This document shows, in pieces, positions 1-8,392 of a stretch of DNA of 64,000 nucleotides (position 1 is the stretch's first letter; every line of letters begins with the position of its first letter). The notes beneath the pieces were generated by a model. That model was not told where the DNA came from, ran no database searches, and saw nothing but the letters and a program-made list of their open reading frames with translations. The stretch comes from Micromonospora sediminicola (GTDB lineage: Bacteria > Actinomycetota > Actinomycetes > Mycobacteriales > Micromonosporaceae): assembly GCF_900089585.1 (NCBI RefSeq), contig NZ_FLRH01000004.1, positions 1,233,001 to 1,297,000 on the forward strand. Reading direction: 5' to 3'. The position numbers and the translations under genes are program-made.

Positions 1-753
1 GCCGACCCGGACTGCTCCGAGTCCGACCTGATGGAGGCGCTGCTCCGACCGGCGAGTTCCCGCTGCGACCTGTGGGCGGTGCCGCGGCTGTGGGGCTCCC
101 GGTCCCAGGGCGGCCACCCGGACCACATCGGGGCCATCCCGATCGTCAAGATCGGCGACACCACGCTGAGCGGTCCACGGTGGTGGGTCAAGCGCGCCTC
201 CGACGTGCTCTTCGCGGTGGTCGCGCTGATCCTGCTGAGCCCGCTGCTGCTGCTCTGCGCGCTCGCCACGTTCCTCGACGGCGGGCGCGGGATCTTCTTC
301 CGGCAGGAGCGGATCGGCCGCTACGGCGAGCCGTTCCAGGTCGTCAAGTTCCGCACCATGCGTCCCGCCGACGAGCACGAGTCGCAGACCACCTGGTCGA
401 TCGCGCACGACCGGCGGGTCGGACCGATCGGCCGGTTCCTGCGGCGCACCTCGCTGGACGAGCTGCCCCAGCTGTGGAACATCCTGCGCGGCGAGATGAG
501 CGTGGTGGGGCCACGGCCCGAGCGGCCCTACTTCGTGGAGAAGTTCTCCGTGGAGTACCCCACCTACGCGATGCGCCACCGCGTCCCGGTGGGGCTCACC
601 GGCCTGGCACAGGTCAGCGGCCTGCGCGGGGACACGCCGATCTCGGACCGCGCCCGGTTCGACAACTACTACGTGGAGAACTGGTCGCTCTGGCTCGACA
701 TCAAGATCGTTCTGCGTACCGTGGCGGAGGTCTTCCGGGGCGGCGGTCGCTGA
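1..753 (+). CDS. Polyprenyl-phosphate sugar-1-phosphate transferase (C-terminal part, cut by window edge)
   Basis: The reading frame is open from base 1, so this is the 3' part of a longer gene; the first internal ATG is at 31. The last ~190 residues are a bacterial sugar transferase domain (PF02397 type): a membrane helix rich in Leu/Val, the KFRTM motif, and the VVGPRP motif near the active site. Enzymes of this family move a sugar-1-phosphate from a nucleotide sugar to undecaprenyl phosphate at the inner membrane face, the first step of exopolysaccharide repeat-unit assembly. The residues before the helix (IPIVKIGD) look like the end of the usual CoA-binding-like N-terminal domain. It stands beside rml, wzx, wzy and glycosyltransferase genes, which fits a priming role. 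The sugar specificity cannot be read. Confidence 0.9.
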   Translation, partial: ADPDCSESDLMEALLRPASSRCDLWAVPRLWGSRSQGGHPDHIGAIPIVKIGDTTLSGPRWWVKRASDVLFAVVALILLSPLLLLCALATFLDGGRGIFFRQERIGRYGEPFQVVKFRTMRPADEHESQTTWSIAHDRRVGPIGRFLRRTSLDELPQLWNILRGEMSVVGPRPERPYFVEKFSVEYPTYAMRHRVPVGLTGLAQVSGLRGDTPISDRARFDNYYVENWSLWLDIKIVLRTVAEVFRGGGR

Positions 754-766
754 GGCCCGACGGCGG

Positions 767-1624
767 TCAGCGCGCCAGCGCCTCGGCCAGGTCGGCGTGC
801 CACGGCCCCGGCGGCGGCAGCTTCGCGGCGGCCCACCGGCCGTGGGCCAGCACGCTGTAGCGGGGACGCGGCGCCGGGCGCGGGAAACGGTCGCTGGTGG
901 TCGGGCGGATCCGGTCAGGGTCCAGGCCGCGCAGGACGAACACCGCGCGGGCCAGCCCGTACCAGGTGGTCTCGCCGGCGGCGGTGCCGTGGTAGGTCCC
1001 CGGCGCCGCGTCGCCGGCCAGCGCCGCGTCGGCCAGCGCGACGAGCCGCTCGGCGAGCCGGTACGACCAGGTCGGCTGCCCCCGTTGGTCGTCGACCACG
1101 TCGAGGTGGTCGCGCTCGGCGGCCAGCCGCAGCACGGTGGTGACGAAGTTGCGGCCCGAGGTGCTGTAGAGCCAGGCGGTGCGCACCACGTACCCGGTCT
1201 CGGGCAGCAGCCGGGCCACCGCCCGCTCGCCGGCGAGCTTGCCGCGCCCGTACGCGTTCACCGGACCGGTCGGCGCGTCCTCCGGGTAGGGCTCGGTGGC
1301 GTCGCCGGGGAACACGTAGTCGGTGGAGACGTGCACCATCCGGGCCCCGGCCAGGGCGCAGGCCCGGGCCAGGTGGGCGACCGCCGCGCCGTTGACCGCC
1401 GTGGCCGCCGGCTCCCGGGTCTCGGCGCCGTCCACATCGGTCCACGCCGCGGCGTTGAGCACCACGTCGTGGCCGGCGACCGCCGCCCGCACCGCCCGCT
1501 CGTCGGTGACGTCGAGGTCGGCGCGGGTGGCGGCGGTGACGGTGAGGTCCGGGCGGGTGCGCAGCACGGCCAGCAGGTCCCGTCCGAGCATCCCGCCTGC
1601 GCCGGTGACGAGCAGCCGGCTCAC
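767..1624 (-). CDS. rmlD: dTDP-4-dehydrorhamnose reductase RmlD
   Basis: 285 residues. It reduces dTDP-4-keto-L-rhamnose to dTDP-L-rhamnose with NAD(P)H, the last step of rhamnose donor synthesis. The N-terminus has the Rossmann motif VTGAGGMLGRD, followed by VLNAAAWTDVD, STDYVF and the SDR-type YGRGK (catalytic Tyr/Lys), all typical of RmlD. The GTG start at 1624 overlaps the rmlB stop by four bases (GTGA), so the two are translationally coupled and co-transcribed. Longer readings through the same frame exist but cross rmlB on the same strand and are rejected. Confidence 0.93.
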   Translation of the reverse strand: MSRLLVTGAGGMLGRDLLAVLRTRPDLTVTAATRADLDVTDERAVRAAVAGHDVVLNAAAWTDVDGAETREPAATAVNGAAVAHLARACALAGARMVHVSTDYVFPGDATEPYPEDAPTGPVNAYGRGKLAGERAVARLLPETGYVVRTAWLYSTSGRNFVTTVLRLAAERDHLDVVDDQRGQPTWSYRLAERLVALADAALAGDAAPGTYHGTAAGETTWYGLARAVFVLRGLDPDRIRPTTSDRFPRPAPRPRYSVLAHGRWAAAKLPPPGPWHADLAEALAR

Positions 1625-2622
1625 CCGCGGGTCGCCGTCTTCAGCGGCTCCCACCAGGCCCGGTTGTCCCGGTACCACCGCACCGTCTCCGCCAGGCCCC
1701 GGTCGAGGTCGATGCTCGGGGCGTACCCCAGCTCTGTGCTGATCCTGGTGATGTCCAGCGAGTAGCGGCGGTCGTGGCCCTTGCGGTCGGTCACCGGCAC
1801 GACCCGGTCCCAGTCGGCGCCGCACGCGGCGAGCAGCCGGGCGGTGAGGTCCCGGTTGGTCAGCTCGGTGCCGCCGCCGATGTGGTAGACCTCGCCGGCC
1901 CGCCCCTTCTCCTGCACCAGCGCGATGCCCCGGCAGTGGTCGTGCACGTGCAGCCAGTCCCGGACGTTGCCGCCGTCGCCGTAGAGCGGCACGGTGCCGC
2001 CGTCGAGCAGGTTGGTGACGAAGAGCGGGACGACCTTCTCCGGGTACTGGTAGGGCCCGTAGTTGTTGGAGCAACGGGTGACCACCACGTCCAGGCCGTG
2101 GGTGCGGTGGTAGGCCAGCGCCAGCAGGTCCGAGCCGGCCTTCGAGGCCGAGTACGGGGAGTTCGGCGCCAGCGGCCAGTCCTCCGTCCACGAGCCGGAG
2201 TCGATCGAGCCGTAGACCTCGTCGGTGGAGACGTGCACGAACCGCCGGGTCCCGTGGCGCAGCGCGGCGTCGAGCAGGGTCTGGGTGCCCAGCACGTTGG
2301 TGGTGACGAACGGCGCGGCCCCGGTGATGGACCGGTCCACGTGCGACTCGGCGGCGAAGTGGACGACCACGTCGTGCCCGGGCACCACCGCGTCGACCGT
2401 CACCGGGTCGCAGATGTCGCCCTGCACGAAGCGCAGCCGGGGGTCGTCGCGCACCGGCGCGAGGTTGGCCGGGTTGCCGGAGTAGGTGAGCTTGTCCAGC
2501 ACGGTCACCCCGGCGGGCGCCAGGTCCGTCACCTCGGCCGCGTCGCCGCCGGGCACGCCCAGCAGCATCCGCACGTACTCCGACCCGATGAAGCCGGCGC
2601 CGCCGGTGACGAGGATCCTCAC
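1621..2622 (-). CDS. rmlB: dTDP-glucose 4,6-dehydratase RmlB
   Basis: 333 residues, the usual length. It converts dTDP-D-glucose to dTDP-4-keto-6-deoxy-D-glucose using bound NAD+. Visible motifs: the nucleotide-binding TGGAGFIGS at the N-terminus, STDEVYG (catalytic Asp/Glu region), YSASKAGSD with the Tyr-x3-Lys pair, and [10 protein letters not shown]. The start is GTG at 2622, only 88 bp from the divergent rmlA start, so one short intergenic region drives both halves of the rhamnose pathway. A -10-like TAGACT lies 9 bp upstream, implying a very short leader. Confidence 0.95.
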   Translation of the reverse strand: MRILVTGGAGFIGSEYVRMLLGVPGGDAAEVTDLAPAGVTVLDKLTYSGNPANLAPVRDDPRLRFVQGDICDPVTVDAVVPGHDVVVHFAAESHVDRSITGAAPFVTTNVLGTQTLLDAALRHGTRRFVHVSTDEVYGSIDSGSWTEDWPLAPNSPYSASKAGSDLLALAYHRTHGLDVVVTRCSNNYGPYQYPEKVVPLFVTNLLDGGTVPLYGDGGNVRDWLHVHDHCRGIALVQEKGRAGEVYHIGGGTELTNRDLTARLLAACGADWDRVVPVTDRKGHDRRYSLDITRISTELGYAPSIDLDRGLAETVRWYRDNRAWWEPLKTATRG

Positions 2623-2631
2623 GGGATTGGG

Positions 2632-2637
2632 AGTCTA
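2632..2637 (-). promoter_or_regulatory. Putative -10 box (TAGACT) of rmlBD
   Basis: Read on the minus strand the hexamer TAGACT fits the actinobacterial TANNNT -10 pattern. It ends 9 nt before the rmlB GTG, so the transcript would carry almost no leader. No convincing -35 was recognised. Confidence 0.4.
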
Positions 2638-2698
2638 CGCGAAGCCGCGGCGCAGGCCGGGGCCGACGACGGGCACCCGCGCGACGCGCCGTGACCGG

Positions 2699-2704
2699 TA
2701 CCCT
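2699..2704 (+). promoter_or_regulatory. Putative -10 box (TACCCT) of rmlAC, leaderless spacing
   Basis: TACCCT (TANNNT) ends exactly 6 nt before the rmlA GTG at 2711, placing the expected transcription start on or next to the start codon. There is no Shine-Dalgarno sequence before this GTG, which supports leaderless translation. Confidence 0.45.
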
Positions 2705-2710
2705 CCGCGG

Positions 2711-3598
2711 GTGCGTGGAATCCTGCTCGCCGGCGGCACCGGCTCCCGGCTCTGGCCGATCACCCGGGCCGTGTCCAAGCAACTGATGCCGGTGTTCGAC
2801 AAGCCGATGGTCTACTACCCGCTCTCCACGCTGGTGATGGCCGGCGTGCGGGACATTCTGATCATCACGACGCCGGACGACCGGGCCCAGTTCGAGCGGC
2901 TGCTCGGCGACGGCGCCCAGTGGGGACTGCGGCTGGAGTACGCCGAGCAGGCCCGCCCGGAGGGCATCGCGCAGGCGTTCCTGCTCGGCGCGGACTTCAT
3001 CGGCGACGAGGCGGTCGCTCTGATCCTGGGCGACAACATCTTCCACGGCGTCGGCCTCGGCCGGCAGCTCGCGCAGCACGGCGACCCGGCCGGCGCCCGC
3101 GTCTTCGCCTACCCGGTCGCCAACCCGGGCGACTACGGCGTGGTGGAGTTCGACGCGGCCGGCCGGGTGCTGTCGATCGAGGAGAAGCCGGCCCGCCCCC
3201 GGTCCCGGTACGCGGTGCCCGGCCTCTACTTCTACGACAACCGGGTGGTCGACATCGCCCGCAAGCTCACCCCCAGCGCCCGGGGCGAGTTGGAGATCAC
3301 GGCGGTGAACGAGACCTACCGCGAGTGGGGCGAGCTGTCGGTGACCGTGCTGGACCGGGGCACGGCCTGGCTGGACACCGGCACGTTCACCTCGATGATG
3401 CAGGCCGCCGAGTTCGTCCGGGTGATCGAGGAACGGCAGGGCATGAAGATCGGCTGCGTCGAGGAGGTGGTCTGGCGGTCCGGCCTGATCGACGACGACC
3501 GGCTGCGGACGCTGGCCCACCCGCTGACCCGCAGTGGATACGGCGAATACCTGCTCGGGCTGCTGGCCGAGGGGTCGACCGTGGGGAGCGGCTCGTGA
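2711..3598 (+). CDS. rmlA: Glucose-1-phosphate thymidylyltransferase RmlA
   Basis: 295 residues, the usual size for RmlA. It makes dTDP-glucose from dTTP and glucose-1-phosphate, the entry step of the rhamnose pathway. The N-terminus [14 protein letters not shown] is the nucleotidyltransferase signature, followed by [16 protein letters not shown], typical of RmlA, and by EKPARPRS and [10 protein letters not shown] later. GTG at 2711 is chosen because the family motif begins within four residues and no upstream ribosome site exists; the ORF can be read further upstream but that part overlaps rmlB antisense. The stop overlaps the rmlC start (GTGA). Confidence 0.95.
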   Translation: MRGILLAGGTGSRLWPITRAVSKQLMPVFDKPMVYYPLSTLVMAGVRDILIITTPDDRAQFERLLGDGAQWGLRLEYAEQARPEGIAQAFLLGADFIGDEAVALILGDNIFHGVGLGRQLAQHGDPAGARVFAYPVANPGDYGVVEFDAAGRVLSIEEKPARPRSRYAVPGLYFYDNRVVDIARKLTPSARGELEITAVNETYREWGELSVTVLDRGTAWLDTGTFTSMMQAAEFVRVIEERQGMKIGCVEEVVWRSGLIDDDRLRTLAHPLTRSGYGEYLLGLLAEGSTVGSGS

Positions 3599-4203
3599 AG
3601 GTCCGGCCGTTGGGCATCGAGGACGCCTGGGAGATCACGCCCCGGCAACACGGCGACTCCCGCGGACTGTTCCTGGAGTGGTACCGGTTCGACCACCTCG
3701 CCGACGCGGTCGGGCACCCGCTGCGGCTGGCGCAGGGCAACCTCTCGGTCTCCGCGCGGGGGGTGGTGCGCGGCATCCACTTCGCCGACGTACCGCCCGG
3801 CCAGGCGAAGTACGTGACCTGCGTACGCGGGGCCGTCGTCGACGTGATCGTGGACGTCCGGGTGGGCTCGCCGACCTTCGGCCGGTGGGAGGCGGTGCGC
3901 CTGGACGACGTCGACCGGCGGGCGGTCTATCTCGGCGAGGGCCTGGGGCACGGCTTCTGCGCGCTGACCGACGACGCCACGCTGAGCTATCTCTGCTCCA
4001 CCACCTACAACCCGACCGTCGAGCGTGCCGTGCACCCCCTCGACCCGGAACTGGCGATCGACTGGCCGGCGGGGACACCGCTGCTCTCCGACCGGGACGC
4101 GGCCGCGCCCAGCCTGGCCGAGGCACGCGACGCGGGCCTGCTACCCGACTACGGCACCTGCCGCGCCTTCACCGCCGGGCTGGCCACCCGCCCGTCGTCC
4201 TGA
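3595..4203 (+). CDS. rmlC: dTDP-4-dehydrorhamnose 3,5-epimerase RmlC
   Basis: 202 residues. A cupin-fold epimerase that converts dTDP-4-keto-6-deoxyglucose to dTDP-4-keto-L-rhamnose. The motifs [24 protein letters not shown] (catalytic His in GIHF), [13 protein letters not shown] and GLGHGF are characteristic. The GTG start at 3595 overlaps the rmlA TGA, so translation is coupled. The last 55 bases overlap, tail to tail, the 3' end of the Wzz-like gene on the opposite strand. Confidence 0.94.
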   Translation: MKVRPLGIEDAWEITPRQHGDSRGLFLEWYRFDHLADAVGHPLRLAQGNLSVSARGVVRGIHFADVPPGQAKYVTCVRGAVVDVIVDVRVGSPTFGRWEAVRLDDVDRRAVYLGEGLGHGFCALTDDATLSYLCSTTYNPTVERAVHPLDPELAIDWPAGTPLLSDRDAAAPSLAEARDAGLLPDYGTCRAFTAGLATRPSS

Positions 4204-5099
4204 TCCGGCTCCTCGCCGGGCGGCGGCGAGGTGGCCACGGACGCTCCGCCGGGCGTCGGCCGCACCGGGTCGGGCCGGTCGCCGTCGGACGCCGACGGGT
4301 CGACGCCGGGCGGGAAGTCGTCGGCATCGCCGTCCGGCTCCGGCCCGTCCGACTCCGGCCCGTTCACGTCCGGCCCGTTCACGTCCGGTCCGTGCACGTC
4401 CGGCCCGTGCACGTCCGGCCCGGAAGCGACCGGACGCCGCCGCACCGCCGCCCAGACGGTACGCAGATCCGCGCCGACCGGCGTGCCGGCGCGGCGGTAG
4501 CCGAGCACCAGCGCGACCCCGAGGCCGATCGCGAGCCCGCCGAACGCGCCGCCGAGCGTGTGCAGCGGCCACCACACCGGTTCCGGGCGCTGCGGCGCGA
4601 CGGCGGGCCGGACCACGGCGACCTGGGCCTTCAGCCCCAGCCCGGCGGGGGGCAGGTCACGCCGGGCGATCCGTTGCAGCTCGGCGGCGAGCGCGTCGGC
4701 GATCGCCGCGGCCGTCGTACCCGACCGGTCGGTGACGGCCACGTCGATCGCCAGCGCGTTCACCGTGGACGACGCCACGACGCGCGTGGCGAGGTCGTCG
4801 GTGGTGTACGGCAGGCGGAGTGAGTCGATCACCGGGCGGGTGAGCCGGGGCGTGTTCATCATGGTGGCGTACGTCTTCACCCGCCGTTGCATGAGCCGGC
4901 CGGCCTCCGGCGCGGACGGGCGGGGCTGCGGCGGGGCGGCTCCCTCGGCCGCGAACGTGACGAGCAGCTGCGTCTCGGCGCGGTAGACGGGGTCCCGGCG
5001 CGCGGCCGGAACTCCGGTGACGACGCCGCCCAGCAACGCGAGCGCCACCACGATCGTCCACCGCCGGCCGATCACGTCGCGGTAGCGGGCCAGGTCCAC
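4149..5099 (-). CDS. Wzz/chain-length-determinant-like polysaccharide protein
   Basis: 316 residues from GTG at 5099. It has the two-helix Wzz layout: a first membrane segment near residues 15-35, an extracytoplasmic region containing TYATMMNTPRLTRPV and ALAAELQRIA, and a second helix near residues 180-205 (GGAFGGLAIGLGVALVLG). Such proteins set polymer chain length with Wzy. No tyrosine-kinase domain follows, so a separate kinase would be needed if control is by phosphorylation. After the second helix is an Asp/Pro-rich cytoplasmic tail with a GPDVH/GPDVN pentapeptide repeat. The frame is open to 5225, but starting there would run into the flippase gene; the conserved Wzz-type N-terminus begins at VDLARYRDV, so GTG 5099 is preferred. 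Confidence 0.75.
   Translation of the reverse strand: MDLARYRDVIGRRWTIVVALALLGGVVTGVPAARRDPVYRAETQLLVTFAAEGAAPPQPRPSAPEAGRLMQRRVKTYATMMNTPRLTRPVIDSLRLPYTTDDLATRVVASSTVNALAIDVAVTDRSGTTAAAIADALAAELQRIARRDLPPAGLGLKAQVAVVRPAVAPQRPEPVWWPLHTLGGAFGGLAIGLGVALVLGYRRAGTPVGADLRTVWAAVRRRPVASGPDVHGPDVHGPDVNGPDVNGPESDGPEPDGDADDFPPGVDPSASDGDRPDPVRPTPGGASVATSPPPGEEPDQDDGRVASPAVKARQVP
4361..4420 (-). repeat. Four 15-bp in-frame tandem repeats in the Wzz-like tail
   Basis: Four units of 15 bp (4361-4375, 4376-4390, 4391-4405, 4406-4420), differing only at the fourth base (t or g) and in one c/t change near the end. They encode GPDVN GPDVN GPDVH GPDVH and are flanked by degenerate GPESD and GPEPD units. Unit length is a multiple of three, so copy number can vary without breaking the frame. 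Confidence 0.9.
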
Positions 5100-5252
5100 G
5101 AGGCGTGAGCCTACCGGTCGGCCCGGAACCGGCCGGCCCGAGCCGTACCCCGGTCGCCGGCGATTGCGGAGGGCCGCTCCGGTCGGGTAGAACAGGCCGG
5201 CGACGTGGACTCGTCGTGCCCGCACATCCGCGCATCCTGGGGGAGGACCGTG

Positions 5253-6446
5253 GTGGACCTGGCGCGGCGTCTCGTCTCCCCCGAGCGTCTCTACCTCGTC
5301 GCCCTCGGCCTGACCGGGCTCGCCGCGCTGGTGTCGGTGACCCTGCCGGCGGCGGAGCGGGGGGAACTCGCCGCGAACATGGTGAGCGCCACGGTGGGTG
5401 CCGCGCTCGGCGGTCTCTCCGTCGACACCTTCCTGCTCTCCCGCCCGGCCGGCTGGATCATGTCCCGGGGCCGGGGGTGGATCGCCGGCATTCTCGCCGT
5501 GTCACTCGGTCTCACGGCGCTCGCGGCGGCGGCGCTGACCACGGCGGCCGGTCTGGGCAGCCACCCGGTGGCCATCGCGGCCGGCTGCGCCCTCACCGTC
5601 TTCAACACCGCCGCCTCGCTGGGTCTGCGGCTGCGCCGGTTCTGGTTCGTCTACGCCATGCGTGCCCTCGGCGGCGCGGTGCTGGTGGCGGGCTACGGGC
5701 TGCTCTGGCTGGGCCGGCGGCTCGACGGTGGACTGTGGAGCGAGCTGTGGCTGGGGGTGCAGGTCGGCACCGCGGCCGTGCTGGGCGTGGCGGTACTGGC
5801 CTGGGCGCGGCGGTCCGGGCCGGTGGCGGCGGCAACGGCCGGGCGACAGGAGTACCGGGCGGACCTGCTCGCGGTGGGCCGCCTGCATGTCGGAGTGTGC
5901 GCGCAGATGCTGACGTACCGGTTGGGTCAGGTGCTGGTGGCCCGGTTCGCCGGCGCGGGTCCGCTCGGCGTGTTCGCGCTGGCCGTGGCGGCGCTGGAGT
6001 TCGCGCAGTCGGGCGCCGTGGTGCGGGCGCAGCGGATCCTGGCCGAACGCGACCCGGCCGCCGTCGGTGACCACGGTCGCGAGGTCGTCAAGGGTGCGTT
6101 CCCGATCGCCGCGCTCGCCGTCGTCGGCCTGGCGGTCCTCGGGGTGCTGTCCCCGGACTACCGGAACGCATGGGTCTTCGGGCTGCTCCTGCTGCCCGGG
6201 ACACTGGCGCTGTCGGCCGGCAAGACGTGGAGCGCGGCGCTGCTCAAGCGCAGCGGCGAGGGGGCGACCACGGCCGTCGCCCTCGTCACCATGTCCGTGT
6301 CGGTCGTGCTGTACGTTCTCCTCATCCCGTGGGCCGGCGCCGTCGGCGCGGCGGTCGCCTCGTCGGTCGCCTACTTCGTGTACGCGCTCCGGACACGACA
6401 GCGCCTGCACCGGTCCACGCCGGCACTCGTCAATCGGATGGCCTAA
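5253..6446 (+). CDS. Wzx-like oligosaccharide flippase (MOP superfamily)
   Basis: About 397 residues, nearly all in hydrophobic segments: I count roughly ten to twelve likely membrane helices, the pattern of polysaccharide flippases that turn undecaprenyl-linked repeat units across the membrane. Sequence similarity to named Wzx proteins cannot be judged by eye; the call rests on topology and position between a Wzz-like and a Wzy-like gene. GGGGGAGGA just upstream gives a good ribosome site 6 nt before GTG 5253; GTG 5250 and ATG 5205 are alternatives. The next gene starts 3 bp after the stop. Confidence 0.7.
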   Translation: MDLARRLVSPERLYLVALGLTGLAALVSVTLPAAERGELAANMVSATVGAALGGLSVDTFLLSRPAGWIMSRGRGWIAGILAVSLGLTALAAAALTTAAGLGSHPVAIAAGCALTVFNTAASLGLRLRRFWFVYAMRALGGAVLVAGYGLLWLGRRLDGGLWSELWLGVQVGTAAVLGVAVLAWARRSGPVAAATAGRQEYRADLLAVGRLHVGVCAQMLTYRLGQVLVARFAGAGPLGVFALAVAALEFAQSGAVVRAQRILAERDPAAVGDHGREVVKGAFPIAALAVVGLAVLGVLSPDYRNAWVFGLLLLPGTLALSAGKTWSAALLKRSGEGATTAVALVTMSVSVVLYVLLIPWAGAVGAAVASSVAYFVYALRTRQRLHRSTPALVNRMA

Positions 6447-6449
6447 GCG

Positions 6450-7301
6450 GTGGACGTCTCAATCGTTGTTCTGACCTGGGAAGACTTCGAGCGCACCGAC
6501 GGCTGTGTCCGTTCGTTGCCGGCCGGCGTGGAAGCCGTCGTCGTCGACAACGGCAGCGCCACCGCGATCAGCGAAGCGCTGCGGGCCATGTGCGCCGAGA
6601 CCGGCGCCCGGTACGTCCGGTCGGAGACGAACCTCGGCTACGCCCGGGGCATGAACCTCGGCGTCCGGCACAGCACCCGCTCCCGGGTGGTCCTGTCCAA
6701 CAACGACATCCTGGTACGGCCGGGCGCGATCGAGCGGTTGACCGCCGCGCTCGACGACCCGACGGTCGGCGCGGCGTTCCCGAAGGTGCTGGACGCCACC
6801 GGTCGGGACCAGACCGCCGCCGGCCGGTTCCTGACCGTGGGCACCGGGATGGCCCACGCCACCGGGCTCAGCCTCGTCTTCCCGAAGCTGCGGATCGTGG
6901 CCCCGCCGGAGCGGGGGGACTGGCTCTCCGGGCCGTTCGTGGCGATCCGGCGGGAGACGCTGGACCGGATCGGCGGGGTGGACGAGTCGTCGTTCTTCTA
7001 CTCCGAGGACCTGCGACTGTGCTGGGCCGTGCGTCGGCTGGGGCTGCGCCTGGCGTACCTGCCGGAGGCCGTGGTCACGCACGAGGACGACGCGAGCGCG
7101 AAGCGCCGGTGGGCCGCGGAGGAGATCGCCCGACGGCAGACCCGGGAGTTCATCCGGGCCAGCCGCGAACTGGCCGGCTGGCGTGGCACGGTCGCCTGTT
7201 CCGCGTACACCGTCGGGGTGCTCGCGCGCGCCGCCGTCGGCGGCGGCGCGGCCCGGCGGGCGGTCGCGCGGGGCGCCCTCGAGGGCATGGGTGCCCGATG
7301 A
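6450..7301 (+). CDS. Family 2 glycosyltransferase (rhamnosyltransferase-like)
   Basis: 283 residues, GT-A fold. Motifs: SIVVLTW at the N-terminus, VVDNGS, NLGYARGMNLG, SNNDILV (the DxD-like donor-metal site) and FFYSEDLRLCWAVRRLG, the acceptor-site signature of WbbL-like rhamnosyltransferases. It would transfer a sugar from a nucleotide donor to the growing lipid-linked unit in the cytoplasm. dTDP-rhamnose from the adjacent rml genes is a likely donor (inference). It begins 3 bp after the flippase stop and its stop overlaps the next start (ATGA). Confidence 0.82.
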   Translation: MDVSIVVLTWEDFERTDGCVRSLPAGVEAVVVDNGSATAISEALRAMCAETGARYVRSETNLGYARGMNLGVRHSTRSRVVLSNNDILVRPGAIERLTAALDDPTVGAAFPKVLDATGRDQTAAGRFLTVGTGMAHATGLSLVFPKLRIVAPPERGDWLSGPFVAIRRETLDRIGGVDESSFFYSEDLRLCWAVRRLGLRLAYLPEAVVTHEDDASAKRRWAAEEIARRQTREFIRASRELAGWRGTVACSAYTVGVLARAAVGGGAARRAVARGALEGMGAR

Positions 7302-8392
7302 GGGTGCTGTTCGTCTGCACCACGGGGGGTTCCGGCCGGCGGCAGCTCGGCGGCGCGGAGCGCTTCCTGGTCGAGATGCTGCCGGCGCTGGCCGCCCGAG
7401 GTGTCGAGGTGGTGGCCGCCACCCCGGACGACGAGGTGGCGGAGGCGTTGCGGGCGGCGGGCGTGCGGTGGCTGCCGCTCGGCGCCGCCAGGCGGGTCGA
7501 CCTCGACTACGCGCGACGGATCCGGGCGCTCGTCGACGAGCTGCGGCCGGACGTGGTGAGCGCGCACCTCCTCTCCGCCGCGATGCACGCCCGCGCCGGG
7601 CTGGGTCTGCGCGGCCGGCGCACCCCGCTGGTGGTGACGTTGCACAACAGCCTCTGGCAGTACCGCGACGCGGCCGGGTCGCTGCGGGCCAGGGCCGCGG
7701 TGCAGGCCAACATCAGCACCGACCTGATGCTGCGTCGGCTCCGGCCGCACGCGACCGTGGCGGTCTCCGCCTTCGAGGCGCGGGAACTTCGGGTACGCGG
7801 GAAGGTCCGGGATGTGCACGTGATCCCGAACCCGCTCCCCGCGATCTGGCCGGACGCGGCCGACGGACCGGACCCCGCGCCGGACGGTCCGGTCCGCGTC
7901 GGCTTCCTCGGCCGGCTGGAACGGGAGAAGGGGGCCGACCTGCTCCCCGACGTGGCGACCGCACTGCCCGACGTCGAGTTCCTCGTCGCCGGCGCCGGCA
8001 CCACGCGGCTGGCCGCACGGCCCAACCTGCACCTGATCGGCCGGGTGGACGCGGCCGACTTCCTCCGGAGGGTGCACTGCCTGCTGGTGCCGTCCCGGGT
8101 GGAGGCGTTCGGGCGCAGCGCGCTGGAGGCGATGTCGCTCGGCGTGCCCGTGGTGCACTCCGGGGTCGGCGGTCTGGCCGAGGTCACCGCGGCCGGCGAC
8201 GGCGTGCTCGCCTACCGGGCCGAGCTGACCGCGCCGGCGTTGGCCTCCGCGGTACGCACGGCCACCCAGCCGGGCGCGTGGGACGAGCGACGCCACGCAC
8301 TGGCCCGGGAGTACACCGCCCGGCACTCCTTCGCCGGCTGTGTGGACACCTGGTTCGACCTCTACCGAGCGGTGGCCCATGACACCCGCTGA
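7298..8392 (+). CDS. Family 4-type glycosyltransferase
   Basis: 364 residues, GT-B fold. The N-terminal half has GGAERFLVEMLPALAARG, typical of GT4 acceptor domains; the C-terminal half has VGFLGRLEREKGADLL and LVPSRVEAFGRSALEAMSLG with the EX7E-type donor site and GVPVVHSGVGG. It adds a sugar from a nucleotide donor to the repeat unit. ATG 7298 overlaps the preceding stop and its own stop lies 14 bp inside the next gene, so the four glycan genes form a coupled chain. Confidence 0.85.
   Translation: MRVLFVCTTGGSGRRQLGGAERFLVEMLPALAARGVEVVAATPDDEVAEALRAAGVRWLPLGAARRVDLDYARRIRALVDELRPDVVSAHLLSAAMHARAGLGLRGRRTPLVVTLHNSLWQYRDAAGSLRARAAVQANISTDLMLRRLRPHATVAVSAFEARELRVRGKVRDVHVIPNPLPAIWPDAADGPDPAPDGPVRVGFLGRLEREKGADLLPDVATALPDVEFLVAGAGTTRLAARPNLHLIGRVDAADFLRRVHCLLVPSRVEAFGRSALEAMSLGVPVVHSGVGGLAEVTAAGDGVLAYRAELTAPALASAVRTATQPGAWDERRHALAREYTARHSFAGCVDTWFDLYRAVAHDTR

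Noticed and set aside
767-3520. A 917-residue minus-strand frame across rmlD, rmlB and rmlA
   Set aside because: Only the last 285 residues (RmlD) are protein-like; the rest is Arg/Pro/Gly-rich shadow over genes with strong family matches.
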